A DNA stretch of 62,000 bases, taken from Chrysomallon squamiferum (Eukaryota; Mollusca; Gastropoda; Neomphalida; Peltospiridae). Shown here in pieces: positions 48,546 through 60,889 of the stretch (position 1 is the first letter of the stretch; each line of letters opens with the position of its first letter). The notes under the pieces are model-generated. The model saw only the letters and a program-made list of their open reading frames with translations, did no database searches and was not told the origin of the DNA. A program made the translations under genes and the position numbers. The stretch lies in the NCBI GenBank assembly GCA_012295275.1, contig CM022669.1:4251777-4313776 (forward strand), in the 5' to 3' direction.

Positions 48546-49227
48546 GCGTTAATATTTGTCTGTCATTAAAACTAACTCACTCCTTTCTGAACCGCTCTAA
48601 ACGAGCGTAGGCACAAAAGTATTAAAGTAAAATGTTTTATAAGAAAATAACCTTTAAGCATGGAAAGATGAGATGAAACGTTTGAAATATTAATCAGCTG
48701 TATCGATTAAAGTGTTTTATTTATTCTGAGGTTTGTCGACTTTAAATTCCAATGAGTTGCTGCTGATAATCTCTTTTTCTAATATTTGAACTTTACTGTC
48801 TGCATGTTTCTAAATGCATATTATTAGTTTATCTCATCCACATGTATCTTTTGTTAATTTAATTTTTATTTTTCTTGAGTATTTTCAAAGTGAAAAAATT
48901 TATGTTAACAGTGGGAAACTGGAGCCATTTCAGCCTGACATTGTTTAAATATTCTATTATTACCATGATGCTCATGTTTCAGAACTAAATAATTAATATT
49001 CACAGAATAACATTCTGGCAAAGGAGTTTTCTTCTTGTTGTTATTGTTGTTTTTGTTATTGTTGTTGTTGTTGTTGTTGTTGCTGTTGTTACGTTTAGTT
49101 ATCCTGCTTCTTACATTCAAGATGTTAATCAAAGGTTATTCAGTGAAGTTATTTTCGTAATATTTGATATGATTTAGAAGTCATTTTATGGTAGTAATAG
49201 GATTAGCTGTTCCAGCAGTAATTATAA

Positions 49228-49271
<44 letters not shown>

Positions 49272-50217
49272 ATTGTAGTATTGACTGCAGTAGTGACGGT
49301 GATAGCAGTAGAAGTAATGGTAGTTGCAGTAATAGTGAAAAATGAAGTGTAGTGGTAGCAGTAATAGCTGCAGTAATTCTGGAGGCTGTTGTATTAGTAG
49401 TGGTCATTGTTTTAGTAGTAGTAACAGCTGCAGTAATTATAATAACAGCTGTAGTGGTAGTTGTAAGAGTAATAGTGGTAGCAGTAGCGGCACCAAAAGC
49501 AGTGAAATAGTAGTATCAGTAATAATAGTGACAGTGGAGGTGATGTTGCTGTGGTGGTGGTAGATGTCGTAGTGATGATGGTCTGACTGCTTTGTAATTT
49601 TTGTATTCTGTGGCTTTCTTTTATTCAAGCTGTGTATTTAGTCCTTTGATTCATTCATTCATGTAATGCAGCCATTGTACTAACAGAATGTTACCGTGTT
49701 TCTCTGTACTTCATTTTGTTATAAATAAAAATTCAGACAAAAATCAGCACACACAAAAACATAAGACAAAAGTTAAACATTTCAGTTATTTTTTTATTCC
49801 AGTAAAACGATACATTAATAATCTATAACATTAGTTATTATAAAATCTAGTAAGTGTACATCCACTGAAGCCAAATGAAGCTGAACCTGCCTAATAACTA
49901 TAACGTATACCTATCAACAATTTGGTAACAGAGTTTCTGAATTATATGTTCTGAAAACTGAGTTTATGTCGAATAAACGGAAACTTTCATAATATTTTTA
50001 TAATTGTCTTTAAACAGAATTTGTCAAAAACAAAAATACCTAAAAGCAGAGGTTAGTTCATGTTTTATTGTATATTTAATGCTTTTATTTACTGGTTATT
50101 AAAATTTATTTATTTATTTATTTATTTTACTTTATTTTATTTATTTATTTGCATATTTACTTATTTCATTTGTTTGCTTGTTCGTTTACTCATTCATTTA
50201 ATTTTATTTATTTATTT

Positions 50218-50254
<37 letters not shown>

Positions 50255-51390
50255 TTTTAATCAGTACATTTTTTTCATTAGTTGTTCATTCGGTCATTCA
50301 TTTACTTGTATTTATTTTATATTTGCTTATGCATTTGTTTTTATTTATTTATTCGTTTAGTCTTTAATTTATTACTTTTATTTACTTCGGGTACACATTC
50401 ATTTACTCATTTATTCACTTACTCATTTATTCATTTACTCATTTACCCATTTATTTATTCGCTAGTATTTACAGTTGTTACTGAAATACAAAAATAATAT
50501 TATTATTTTATCAAATGTCATTTTGATTCTAAATTAAGCACTGCAAATATTACCTAACTAAGTGAAATTATTAATTCATTCAGCAGTTTCATATATATTT
50601 AGATAAACTATGAGAAATTATATTAATATTAATTGATAAAGCGTTCTATTGATTATATACTGGTAAATTAATAGTCCTATATTAAATATGATGTAATGTA
50701 ATTATCAAATAAAATAAATAACTTATATTGTAGACATGTTGTAGTAGTTGTTGTAAATGTAGTACACGTTGTTGTTGTGATGCTGGAATTAGAAATAGTA
50801 GTCGTAAATGGCTGTGATCATAATAGCAATAATTTAGAGTACTAATAGTAATACAAGTATTTTCAGTAGTAATAGTTGTAAAACAAGAGATGTAGTAGTA
50901 GTAGCTGTAGCAATTATAATAATAATTAGTAGTAGTAGCGCTAACAATAGTTGCAACAGTAATAGCAGTAGTAGTTGTAGTAGACGTCGTAGTAGCAGTT
51001 GTAGTAGTAGTAGTAGTAATTGTAGATTTGATAATATTAATAACCGTAGTAGTAGCAGTAGTAGTAGTAGTAGCAGTAGTAGTAGTAGTAGCAGTAGTAA
51101 TTGTAGATTTGATAATAATAATAACCATAGTAGTAGCAGTAGTAGTAGCAGAAGTAGTAGTAGTAATAGCTGAAGTAGTAGGTGTTGTAGTACTAGTAGT
51201 AGCAGTTGTAGCAGTAGTAGTAGTAGTAGTAGCAGCAGTAGTAGTAGTCGTAGTAGTAGTAGCAGCAGCAGTAGTAGTCATAGTAGTAATAGCCTTTCAT
51301 TAGTTGTAATAAATTTTCGTGATGATTCTCAAGTTGATATATATTTTCCATTTTGTGTTAGTAGTAATTGTTGTTGTTACAATAAATGCT
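48546..51390. other. Intergenic region with trinucleotide and TTTA tracts
   Basis: Contains a TTG tract at 49036-49090, AGT/GTA-rich tracts at 49190-49565 and 50740-51297, and TTTA/ATTCATTT-rich sequence at 50099-50465. Open frames are repeat translations. Confidence 0.7.
48635..48642 (-). promoter_or_regulatory. Candidate TATA box of the PAN-stalk gene
   Basis: The minus strand reads TTATAAAA about 93 bases upstream of the ATG at 48545. No other core promoter element is evident. Confidence 0.35.
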
Positions 51391-51614
51391 TAAACATGCA
51401 AAATGTGTAGAAGAATTCCTGTTATATTAGCTTTGGTAATTATATTTAAACATGCAAAATGTGTAGAAGAATTTCTGTTATATTAGCTTTGGCAATTATA
51501 TTTAAACATGCAAAATGTGTAGAAGAATTTCTGTTATATAAGCTTTGGTAATTATATTTAAACATGCAAAATGTGCAGAAGAATTTCTGTTATATTAGGT
51601 TTGGCAATTATATT
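51391..51614 (+). repeat. Minisatellite, four copies of about 56 bases
   Basis: Unit with AAACATGCAAAATGTGTAGA and GTTATATTAGCTTTGG. Copies differ at only a few positions, so the array is young. Confidence 0.9.
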
Positions 51615-51669
51615 AAGTCAACCTGCAGTTTGATATTGTTGTTCCTATATTGTATTAAAACGACCCCAG

Positions 51670-51930
51670 AATTATATTAGTAATATTTTGAAATATAATT
51701 ATAATATACACCTGTTAAATCTTATTACTGTAACATATTTTGAAATATAACCATAATAGATACCTGTTAAATCTTAGTACTGTAACGTATTTTGAAATAT
51801 AACCATAATAGATACCTGTTAAATCTTAGTACTGTAACATATTTTGAAATATAACCATAATAGATACCTGTTAAATCTTAGTACTGTAACGTATTTTGAA
51901 ATATAACCATAATAGATACCCGTCAAATCT
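51670..51930 (+). repeat. Minisatellite, five copies of about 52 bases
   Basis: Unit with TATTTTGAAATATAACCATA and CCTGTTAAATCTTAGTACTG. It ends about 10-20 bases from the stop codon of the Gly/Tyr-rich protein gene, so it would lie in the 3' UTR. Confidence 0.92.
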
Positions 51931-51941
51931 TATTTCGTGGT

Positions 51942-52583
51942 TCAGAAAACAAACAAACGGTCTTTCGATCCCAAGTTGTAGGTGTTTGGTGCCATGAAGC
52001 CAGCATGTTTAGGTATGTTGTAGCCGGTGTAAAACCTGTCCTGTTGCTCCTGGTAACCACTCCTTGGTCCCTCCCCATACACACCGCCGCCTTTACCGCG
52101 TTTGCTGTTTCCCGGGTCCTTCACAGCGTTGTAACCACTGGGCTTCATGCTACCGTAACCTGCAGGTTTTTGTAGCCCGTAACCGCCTCGTTTGACTGGC
52201 GCGGGTTTGTAGTTCAGATTGGAGTTGTCGTTGTCCAGGAGGTGGTAATTGGGAAGTTTGGTGTCGCCTGTGTCGTGGTTGCTGCTGACGTACGAAGGCA
52301 CGCTTTTCTTGGCGCCGTAGCCGGAGCTTTGTTTGCCGCCGTGGATGGCGATGTCGGGAACGTTGCGGTCGTACGTTTCAATGGGTTTGATGTCGTAGAC
52401 AATCCCACTGTTGGTCCGGGCGTGTGCTGTGGTTTTGTCGTTGCACTGACTAGCTTTGCCCTCTCTGTAGGAGTGGAAATTGACCAGACGTCGCGCCTGC
52501 GCAGTGATCATGTCTTCGTTTAATCCTAACGTGCTGTACAAGTCGAATACGTCCTCTGGTTTGACGTTGGCGATATATATCAC
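51942..52583 (-). CDS. Gly/Tyr-rich protein exon 5: Cys227 and the repetitive tail
   Basis: The acceptor is ATATTTCAG, followed by GTG (Val), not a start codon. The exon gives 213 residues then TGA at 51942-51944. The second half carries the GYG-type repeats and ends in a short hydrophobic run. Its base composition is clearly more GC-rich than the flanks. Confidence 0.82.
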   Translation of the reverse strand: MIYIANVKPEDVFDLYSTLGLNEDMITAQARRLVNFHSYREGKASQCNDKTTAHARTNSGIVYDIKPIETYDRNVPDIAIHGGKQSSGYGAKKSVPSYVSSNHDTGDTKLPNYHLLDNDNSNLNYKPAPVKRGGYGLQKPAGYGSMKPSGYNAVKDPGNSKRGKGGGVYGEGPRSGYQEQQDRFYTGYNIPKHAGFMAPNTYNLGSKDRLFVF

Positions 52584-54337
52584 CTGAAATATATATAACA
52601 GAGAACACGTTTATTTTTATAACTGTAATTACTGCACCCAGAGCAATAGCAGCAATAGTACTAGCATCTGCAGCACTAGAAATGTAACTGTTGCAATATT
52701 TATATTAATAATTGCCTTGGTAGTGCTTATTTATTGTAATAATGTCCATTAATACAAATACAATGTATACTGAATTGAAATTTTTCTTTTTTTCTTAGAA
52801 ACGATGATAACCGTATGTATTTATACGTACCATTGGAGATCTTGAACCGACGATGACGTGGCCTCTGATGCAGTTGTCGCAGTCATCTGAATTCTGAACT
52901 GCAGCAAATCCTTCGGCAATCTTCTTCAAAACTGTTGTTAAAAGAAACGTTTCATTAATTACCTGTTAAAGAACTTATTCGTAACATATACATTATATGT
53001 ATTACTGTAAAGTACTTATGCCGAGTTACTCGAGAATTAATTACGAAAAGCTAAAAGAACTAAGAACATTATACTGCATACGTTTCATTTCGTGGATGCA
53101 GGAAATAGGCTTAATTAGATATTATTCACGAATCTGATGTTAAATGGTATTTCAGCGACATGTAAAAATGATCAGATATCCATCCATAAGGATCAATGGA
53201 AAAAAATATTTACTAGAAAATACATAACTGTAATTTTATCCTTAAATACTTCAAGGATATCCACTTAATTAAACAAACTCACATATAGAGACATCCAAGG
53301 ACATGCTTGAATGCTCGTTTGAAAGAAACATTTACAACGCGTTATTTTACCTTCCGAGGATCCGCTAGAAGCGCCCTGGTTTTCATAGGTGACCTCAATA
53401 AGAGTGAGATATTTGTTGTCTGGGTAGCTGCTGATGATGCTGCTGCTGTTCAGTGTGATGTTGAAGTCTTCAGCCAAAGACGTCAACGAGCGAGCAATCA
53501 GGACATCAACGTCTGCGTCAGGGATGTCGACAGTATGTTCTTGGCATGCATATTTATCGGCGACCTCTGAAGACGTAAATTTTATTTTACACAATATTTG
53601 TGTACAGCTTAAGTGCAATTTAAATATCTACAAAGCTAGTTTACGACAAGGAAGAATATGTACGTATGTTCGTTTGTTTGTGCTTGCGTGACTGGGCGCG
53701 TTTGTTTGTATGTGCGTGAGAGTGTGTAGGTGTAAATATGTTAAATGTTTCAACTGTGATATTTTTTGGTAATTTGCACTTGTTTTAGTTTGCGTGTTAC
53801 TGTCGATCATTAAGTCTTGGCTTGTACCAATGACATAATTAATTTTGAAATTTTATCTAGTTTCTTTACAGTATCTTTATTTCCGACAGTTTTGCTTCTT
53901 CCATATCAAATTAAATCACGTAAACTAAAGTCATTTGTTTGCATGTGAACGAGTTTATATAAAATTGTTGTACTGAGATGATCTAATTGGATTTTTCTGT
54001 ATCTTCTTCGACTGATATTTAAATAAAATTACCTTAAAGTCAGAGAGAGATTAAAGAAAGCATCTGTAATATAAATCATAGTTATCTGTACAGAAATGAC
54101 TACTGAATGTATGGAAATAGACTCAAACCGCAGCAATGACTTATTCTATAATTGCACAATAACAGTAACTGAATTCCGTATACTTACCAAACAGAGCTCT
54201 TGCTTCGCCTACAACCTGCAGAACAACCGAAGAAGATTAATATTATAAGCAAATCTGTGCAAAATTCCATACGGCATATAAATCAACATTTTAATTATGC
54301 TGACATTATGCTTAAGCACGTATTTTCAGTTTACTTT

Positions 54338-54375
<38 letters not shown>

Positions 54376-54378
54376 CGC

Positions 54379-54473
<95 letters not shown>

Positions 54474-55158
54474 TTGCTAAGCAATATAGTACTCACATTA
54501 TTACTTTCTGTTATATTTATTGCTTTCTTAACGAAAATAAAACTACTTATGTCTGCAATCAAATCTTATATCGCAATAAACTGTTAACCTTTGTTTCAGC
54601 TTTTACCAAAATCTTTTGTATCTATAAATATCATTTTAATGCAATTTATTACCAAACTGATTAATTAAGTAGTATAATTTAATAACTGTTTCTGGTTAAT
54701 TAGTTAAGATACAAAATATGTTTTATGAAATTAATGTATTTACTTATTTCCGATAGAAAATATATAAGAAAGTAGGTTAATAAATATATTCCTTTAGTTC
54801 AGACATGAATCTTTATCTATATATATATATATATATAGAAGAGACAGACAGATAGGTATACATATAACTACCAGATACACTTAATTTAATTTATTAATTA
54901 GCATTAGACTGAGAGTAATAGATAGATATATATATATATATATATATAGATATACATTCTTACCTTGTACGCATTTCCCAGATGAAGTTCACTAAGTATG
55001 TTGTGAACTTGGTGAAGATCTCCTTTCCCGTACTTCACCTTCACGTCATAAAGCAAATAATTTTTCATCTCCATTTTTATTTCGTGTTCTCCGTAAACGG
55101 CAGCAACAGTGTGGGCAACGACGACAGACAACACAACAGCACTCATGATCAACGTCAT
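51942..55158 (-). CDS. Unrecognised secreted protein with Gly/Tyr/Lys-rich C-terminus (393 aa)
   Basis: Five exons on the minus strand: 55158-54964, 54215-54188, 53566-53351, 52931-52831 and 52583-51942. Intron phases are 0, 1, 1 and 0, and each junction gives a clean codon. The ATG at 55158 opens a signal peptide of about 20 residues. Residues of about 21-240 look globular, with Cys 82, 164, 167 and 227 (164/167 as CxxC) and two N-glycosylation sequons (an Asn-Ile-Thr, then an Asn-Ser-Ser nearby). From about residue 265 the chain is rich in Gly, Tyr, Lys, Ser and Asn, with recurring GYG/GYN/GYQ motifs spaced mostly 8-10 residues. I recognise no family. Gly/Tyr-rich tails occur in extracellular matrix, shell-matrix and adhesive proteins, so such a role is an inference. 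A TATA-like site lies about 75 bases upstream. Minisatellites begin just after the stop. The gene is head-to-head with CLN6. Confidence 0.8.
52831..52931 (-). CDS. Gly/Tyr-rich protein exon 4
   Basis: The acceptor is TTAACAACAG and the donor CCAATG|GTACGT. It encodes Val (split codon) and 33 residues with the CxxC pair (Cys164, Cys167). Phase 1 in, phase 0 out. Confidence 0.78.
53351..53566 (-). CDS. Gly/Tyr-rich protein exon 3
   Basis: The acceptor is ACGTCTTCAG and the donor CGGAAG|GTAAAA. The exon encodes Glu (split codon) and 71 residues of the globular domain, including Cys82 and two N-glycosylation sequons. It is symmetric (1-1). Confidence 0.78.
54188..54215 (-). CDS. Gly/Tyr-rich protein exon 2 (28-nt microexon)
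   Basis: The acceptor is TTCTGCAG and the donor TTTG|GTAAGT. It encodes nine residues plus one base. Entering in phase 0 and leaving in phase 1, it is the only piece that joins exon 1 to exon 3 in frame. Confidence 0.72.
54344..54470 (+). repeat. (CA)n(GA)n microsatellite in Gly/Tyr-gene intron 2
   Basis: It lies between exon 1 and the 28-nt exon. On the transcribed strand this is (CT)n(GT)n about 130 bases before the microexon acceptor. The intervening intron also has (TA)n tracts at 54818-54837 and 54927-54948. Confidence 0.9.
54964..55158 (-). CDS. Gly/Tyr-rich protein exon 1: signal peptide
   Basis: This gives 65 codons from ATG to the TACAAG|GTAAGA donor, phase 0. The open frame begins one codon earlier with GTG, but the ATG at 55158 is the eukaryotic start. 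It contains the signal peptide and the first part of the globular region. Confidence 0.8.
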
Positions 55159-55796
55159 CACTGATTTTAGAGAAATGTAGAAGAGAGTGCGTTAAAGAAA
55201 CGCTTTGACACAAGGCTCTGACCGGCTAGTTCTTATAACAGAGGTAGCAACATGGGGCATGGCAGAGTTCAACGTGGTAGCCGTCACTTGTCACTGTGTT
55301 GGTTTTCTCTAAAATGTTTATTGTCGTCGTCCGTGGAGCTGCTGTTCACGATAATCCTCGTGCGACAGCAAACCTGGCAGGCACATCATTTTATTGAATG
55401 AACTGAAATTCTGCCATTTTAATTTCTTAAGGTAAGCAGATTAATTTAATTGGAGGTGAGAATTAAAAAAGGATCAGCAAAATAAATGTTTCTGTGTTTA
55501 ATGAATAGCTGGAAATCAGTATGGTATATTTTATGTTTTATGTGCAAAAGAAATAAAAATCCGTGTGTCCGGATGTCTGTGTGTGTAAGTCGTTGAGTCT
55601 GTCACAACTGTACTTATTAATCAGCATAAGCAATTTTAGTATTATTTCAATATGTAGATATACTTTTAACACACATTCATGTAGACAAATACCCACATAC
55701 ATACATACATACATACATACATACACACACATACACATACACATACATAATACATATACAATTCTACATACAAACATACATACATACATACATACA

Positions 55797-55830
<34 letters not shown>

Positions 55831-56235
55831 CATACAAATAATATTATGCCTAAATAATAAATATAATAATGCGTTTACATTCACAGAAAGAGCGCTGAAG
55901 ATGCAAATAATATAACTAAACAGTGTTTTACTGGATGCAGTTTCTCTACAAACCCATTTAAACGTTTATTTTACATTAGTCTCAAACACGCATTCAAACG
56001 GAATGTTGACAAGTTAAAACAGCAATGTAATTATAGCTGTTTAATTCACTTATAATAAATACTCCATTCATGACGAAATACCAGTATCTCGGATTTTACT
56101 TTTTTTGTACGATATAAACAATTTAGATTTCCTATCATGCTGGGCTGTTATCTGTGTATATCAATGCATACAGAGAGACGAGAGATAGAAGTATTAAGTG
56201 ACTCGTGGTACAGTAGCACGTGGTAGATAACAAGC
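55159..56235. other. Intergenic region between the head-to-head Gly/Tyr and CLN6 genes
   Basis: About 1.1 kb with a (CATA)n microsatellite at 55690-55824. Both promoters must lie here or further out. The 55160-55400 part is less AT-rich. Confidence 0.6.
55232..55239 (-). promoter_or_regulatory. Candidate TATA box of the Gly/Tyr-rich protein gene
   Basis: The minus strand reads TTATAAGA about 75 bases upstream of the ATG at 55158, leaving room for a 5' UTR of about 45 bases. This is a sequence match only. Confidence 0.35.
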
Positions 56236-56282
56236 ATGGCGGATACGTCGGACCTACGGAGAAGAAAACGAGACAAAAAGAG
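56236..56282 (+). CDS. CLN6: CLN6 exon 1 (N-terminus, predicted)
   Basis: The ATG has a good context (A at -3, G at +4). It gives 15 codons plus two bases up to AAAGAG|GTTATC. Joined to the A at 57637 the split codon reads Arg, in frame with exon 2. The N-terminus is not conserved in the family, so this exon is the least certain part of the model. Confidence 0.6.
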
Positions 56283-57263
56283 GTTATCGCGGACGAAAAA
56301 CAGGATAATCTCGTCACACGGTTAGATTATCTCTTCAAATACGTTCATTAATAAAAACCATTTCATTTAACGATTTAAATTGCTTAACGGTTTTCCTCCA
56401 GGCAGCTTCTGTTCTGTTTCGTTTTTGCTTGAACGTGTTGTAAGTTTTGTGATGTGTTTTTTAATGCTATGTTATTTTTGTATAACACAGTGTCTAAACT
56501 GTACGGCGATTAGTTAGATTTAACTAGTAAACTTTAAGCAAAGGTTTCAGTTCTCTCTGACATTTTCCGCAGTGCTGTGTCGAAGATCTGATGAAAGATT
56601 TAATATTTGTTATAACATCTTTTTGATTGAATAACGTGAGTAGAAAATATCAGAAAATTATCTTAGTATTTTCAGTCTAAATTTTTTGATGATAATAATA
56701 ATTAATTAATTAATAACAACAACGACAACGACAATAACAAAATAATAATAATAATAATAATAATAACACATATATACATAATATACATACTATATAATAA
56801 TTTACATTTTTATATTACACACTTTAAATAGAAGTTTAAAGTAATCATTATAACAGGCAACTCCAAACAATGAACGCGTTTCTCACTAGCAACGTTGTTA
56901 TGTCGTTTATCTAAAAGCTATTATCAGATACAATTTATAACTGTAACAAAGAATTATTATTGGACTTTATCAGTGGTTTGCCCCCCTGCCCAAGATCGGC
57001 ATACTTAGAATACGTTAAAATGTACACGTTTGAATCGGGTCACATCGGTGCACGACGCTTTCTGCCGAAGTGTCACGAACATACACGATCTATAACTGTA
57101 TTCATCGTTGTAACGTAATGCGATTATGACGTCAGCAATGGTTTTAGATTAGTAAGGAAAGCGCTTGTCAAACTACGATGTTTGCATTATACTGTTATTC
57201 TTTCAGCCAAGAATACAAAGACGGTAAAAAAAATATATTTATTTATTTATTTGTTTAATCGTT

Positions 57264-57299
<36 letters not shown>

Positions 57300-58387
57300 T
57301 TATGTTTATTGTTGTTTTTTGTTTTGCTAAGGGTGTTTTTTTGTTTGTTTTGTTTTTGGTTTAGTTATTTATTATTTTGCAGTTTAATTTTATTTTAAAT
57401 TTATAGTGTATTAATTAATTAATACTGTTTAATAATTTGTTAAGATTATTCAGAATTATGTTTAGTTTAATATAAACACGGTTTATTTATTTTAATATTA
57501 CTTTAATTTAACCATAGCACGTCATAATGGTAATACATATTTGAGAGTAAGTTCTAAATCATACAACACAGAATGATAGATTAACAGTGAATCTTAAACA
57601 AATAAATGTATAAGAATCATACTTGTTATTTAACAGAGGCAAAAGCGATGAAGATGACGAGACTAAATTTCACTATGATTTGTGGCTATTACTGGCTGTT
57701 GAGAATTGGATATTCGATTTTGGTCGACCGATTGCAGCGGTTTGTATTCATTTTCCGTTTATAAATACATAAATAAAATAAAATGCAATACAGCGTATTT
57801 CCAGACACACACAAATATGTATGTATCTGTGTATGTATGTCTTTATGTATGTATACATGGATGTATGTATGTATGGATGGATGGATGGATGGATGGATGA
57901 ATTGATGTATGAATCTATGGATGTATGTGTGTGTGTGTGTACGTATGAGGGTGTATTATTATCATCATCAACAACATCATGTTGTTGTTGTTGTTGTTGT
58001 GCTTTTGTTGTTTTTCTCATTTTGTTGTGCTTGTTGTTTTTGTTATTTATTTGTTTCCGTCGTTGCAGATATTTGTGCCAGTCGAATGGTTTCCTATGAA
58101 CAAGCCGAGTGTTGGAGACTACTTCCACATGGCGTACAACGTCATCACGCCATTTTGTTTACTAAAGGTACGTCGTCGTTTGAAGTTAGGTGAACTGGTT
58201 CATTTTTTATCGGATTTTTCAAACTTGATTTACCCTGTCACCTCACTTCACAAACCCTTCAGCAACTTCCATTGTTTAATCACGATTCACGTCATCAGAC
58301 TTTATACAGCAATTTATGAAATATTTTTGCTGAATGAATAAACATTTAACTATATAACTACCTCTCAAATCTGTCTTTCTATTACTG

Positions 58388-58423
<36 letters not shown>

Positions 58424-58509
58424 CTTACTTAATTACTTACGTACTTACTTATAAAATATTTATTATTAGTAGTAGTAGTAGTATTGTTGTTATTGTTGTT
58501 ATTGCTACT

Positions 58510-58550
<41 letters not shown>

Positions 58551-58604
58551 TATTATTATTATTGCTATTAATGTTATTGTTTTGTTTCTTATTGTTATTA
58601 TTAT

Positions 58605-58660
<56 letters not shown>

Positions 58661-58889
58661 TTGCTTTTTTGTTAGTACTGTTATCATTATCGTCATCATC
58701 ATCACCAATATCATCATCATCATCATCATTATTATTATTGTTGTTGTTGTAGTTGGTCTTGTTGTTAATATTATTATCATCATCATCTTCATCGTCGTCA
58801 TTATTATTGTTATTGTTGTTGTTGTCGTTGTCGTCGTCGTTATTATTTTTGTTGTTGCTGCTATTGTTTTTGTTTTTGTTATTATTATG

Positions 58890-58946
<57 letters not shown>

Positions 58947-60830
58947 TTTATTTTACTTTTTATTTTCATTTAATTATTTATTAAAACACATTTTATCAAA
59001 CATTAATATATTTCTACAATGATAAAATGACAAGAAAGATGACGTTACCAGTGCGCTCTGAAGAAAGGTCATATATTATTCTTACCAAATCGCGTTCTTT
59101 ATTGCGCCGGAACAGGAAACAGTGGACTGATCACATGATCCATTACGTATCAAATGAAATGTTCGTGTTAAAAACTAATTTACATCTATACTTTTTAATT
59201 TTAATTTTTTTTTTTTTTTTTCCTTTTCCCCAGTTGCAAGAGAGAAGTCGAACAAAAATATCTTCAACATTCACCTATCTGACATTGATTACATTTGTGA
59301 TGGGTGCCAGTATCCACCTTGTGGGCGACTCCATCAATCACCGCCTCACGTTGCTAGGTTACCAGCTCCACCTTTCTGTCAGAGACAATCCCATAATGCA
59401 AAATTTGAAACCTCCTGGTCTGGTAAGTTTCTATAACATTTTTTTTTTTCGCTTTTTTCTTTCTTTTGTTTTCTCTCTTTCGTTTTCTTTCTTTCGTTTT
59501 TTTTTTTTTTTTTTTTTTTTTTTTTCTTTTTATTTCTTTGTTTTTCTTGTTCCATTTGTATATTTCTCTTATAATATGACTAAAATGAGAACTTTACGAA
59601 AAAATGTTTAATTTTGTTTCTAAAATGTTTGATAACACATGTATTTTTTAATTTCTCTGCAACTAATTGCCTTCATCGTCATTCTAATTACTATTTTTAT
59701 TATCATCATCATCGTTATTTATTTATTACGTGTACGTTATTACTACTATAACAATGAGTTATCTTATCTTTCCAGGTTAGTTCTTTTGAACTTCTTTATA
59801 GCTACGACGAGGAAATAGGACATCTCATGTGGTATGCGAAGTAAACTTTAAACAACATCACATGTATCATCGTTAGCCTTATAGTCCTCACAATATATTT
59901 TCAGTAATCCATAATAAGATTCTGATTTCTGTAAATTTACTGTAGTTATGCACTTAATCCAGCGCTCTGATACATGATTACAGTTCGTTACAACACGTAT
60001 ATGAAAGAACAAATACTATATCAGATTCTGCAAAGCGGCAACAATCTATATTAGTATAATAATTATGTTTGAAGTGAGTTTTATTTTACTGTATTTTTTT
60101 TTTTTTTTTTTGGTGAGACTGTTGCAGATAAAATACATTGGTACCTCGACTTACGAGGTTTCCGAGTTACGAGCAAACTTCAAATACGCCGACGTTACTT
60201 GCCGCAACGAACAACACAACATCCGCCCAGCATCCCGCATCTCACTCGTTTGCTTGATGTTATTACCTCGCCGCGGTTGCATATCTGTTGTGTTGTACTC
60301 GAGTTTTCTGCAGTGTTTTGCCAAATTTCCATAGATCCTAAGAAAGTGATTACAAAGGACAGTGCTGAGAAGAAGAACCGAATGATGTCCATTGAATTAA
60401 AGCATGAAATCATAGAAAAACATGTGCGCGTAGTGGCTAGGCAGTACGAGCGTAGTACTTTTACGATATGTACCATACTGAAGCAGAACAAGTCGATGAA
60501 GGTTATAACTCCAGCAAAAAGCGTTAAAATAATTTCTTACCTGCGGATCTCCGTCCATGAAAAGATTAAGAAACCCTAGGCCTGTAAACTTTACAAAACC
60601 AAATTATTTTTTTACATTCTCTTTTATTTTTTTTTTTACAATATTTGTAATTTATAAACACATTTGTCTTATTTAAAAGCATGTTATAAAAAATTGGAGC
60701 GGTTTTGGGGGGCTGGAACGGATTAATTGTATTTCATTTAAATTTCAACGGGAAAACTGATTTGATATACGAGTAATTGATTTACGAGCTCGGTCACGGA
60801 ATGAATTAAACTTGCAAGTCAAGGTAACAC

Positions 60831-60889
<59 letters not shown>

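Noticed and set aside
49190-51300. Thr/Ala- or Val/Ser-rich open frames
   Set aside because: They are translations of AGT/GTA trinucleotide tracts.
51391-51930. Regular repeats of about 50 bases as a CRISPR array
   Set aside because: Units are contiguous without unique spacers, in an animal genome; these are minisatellites.
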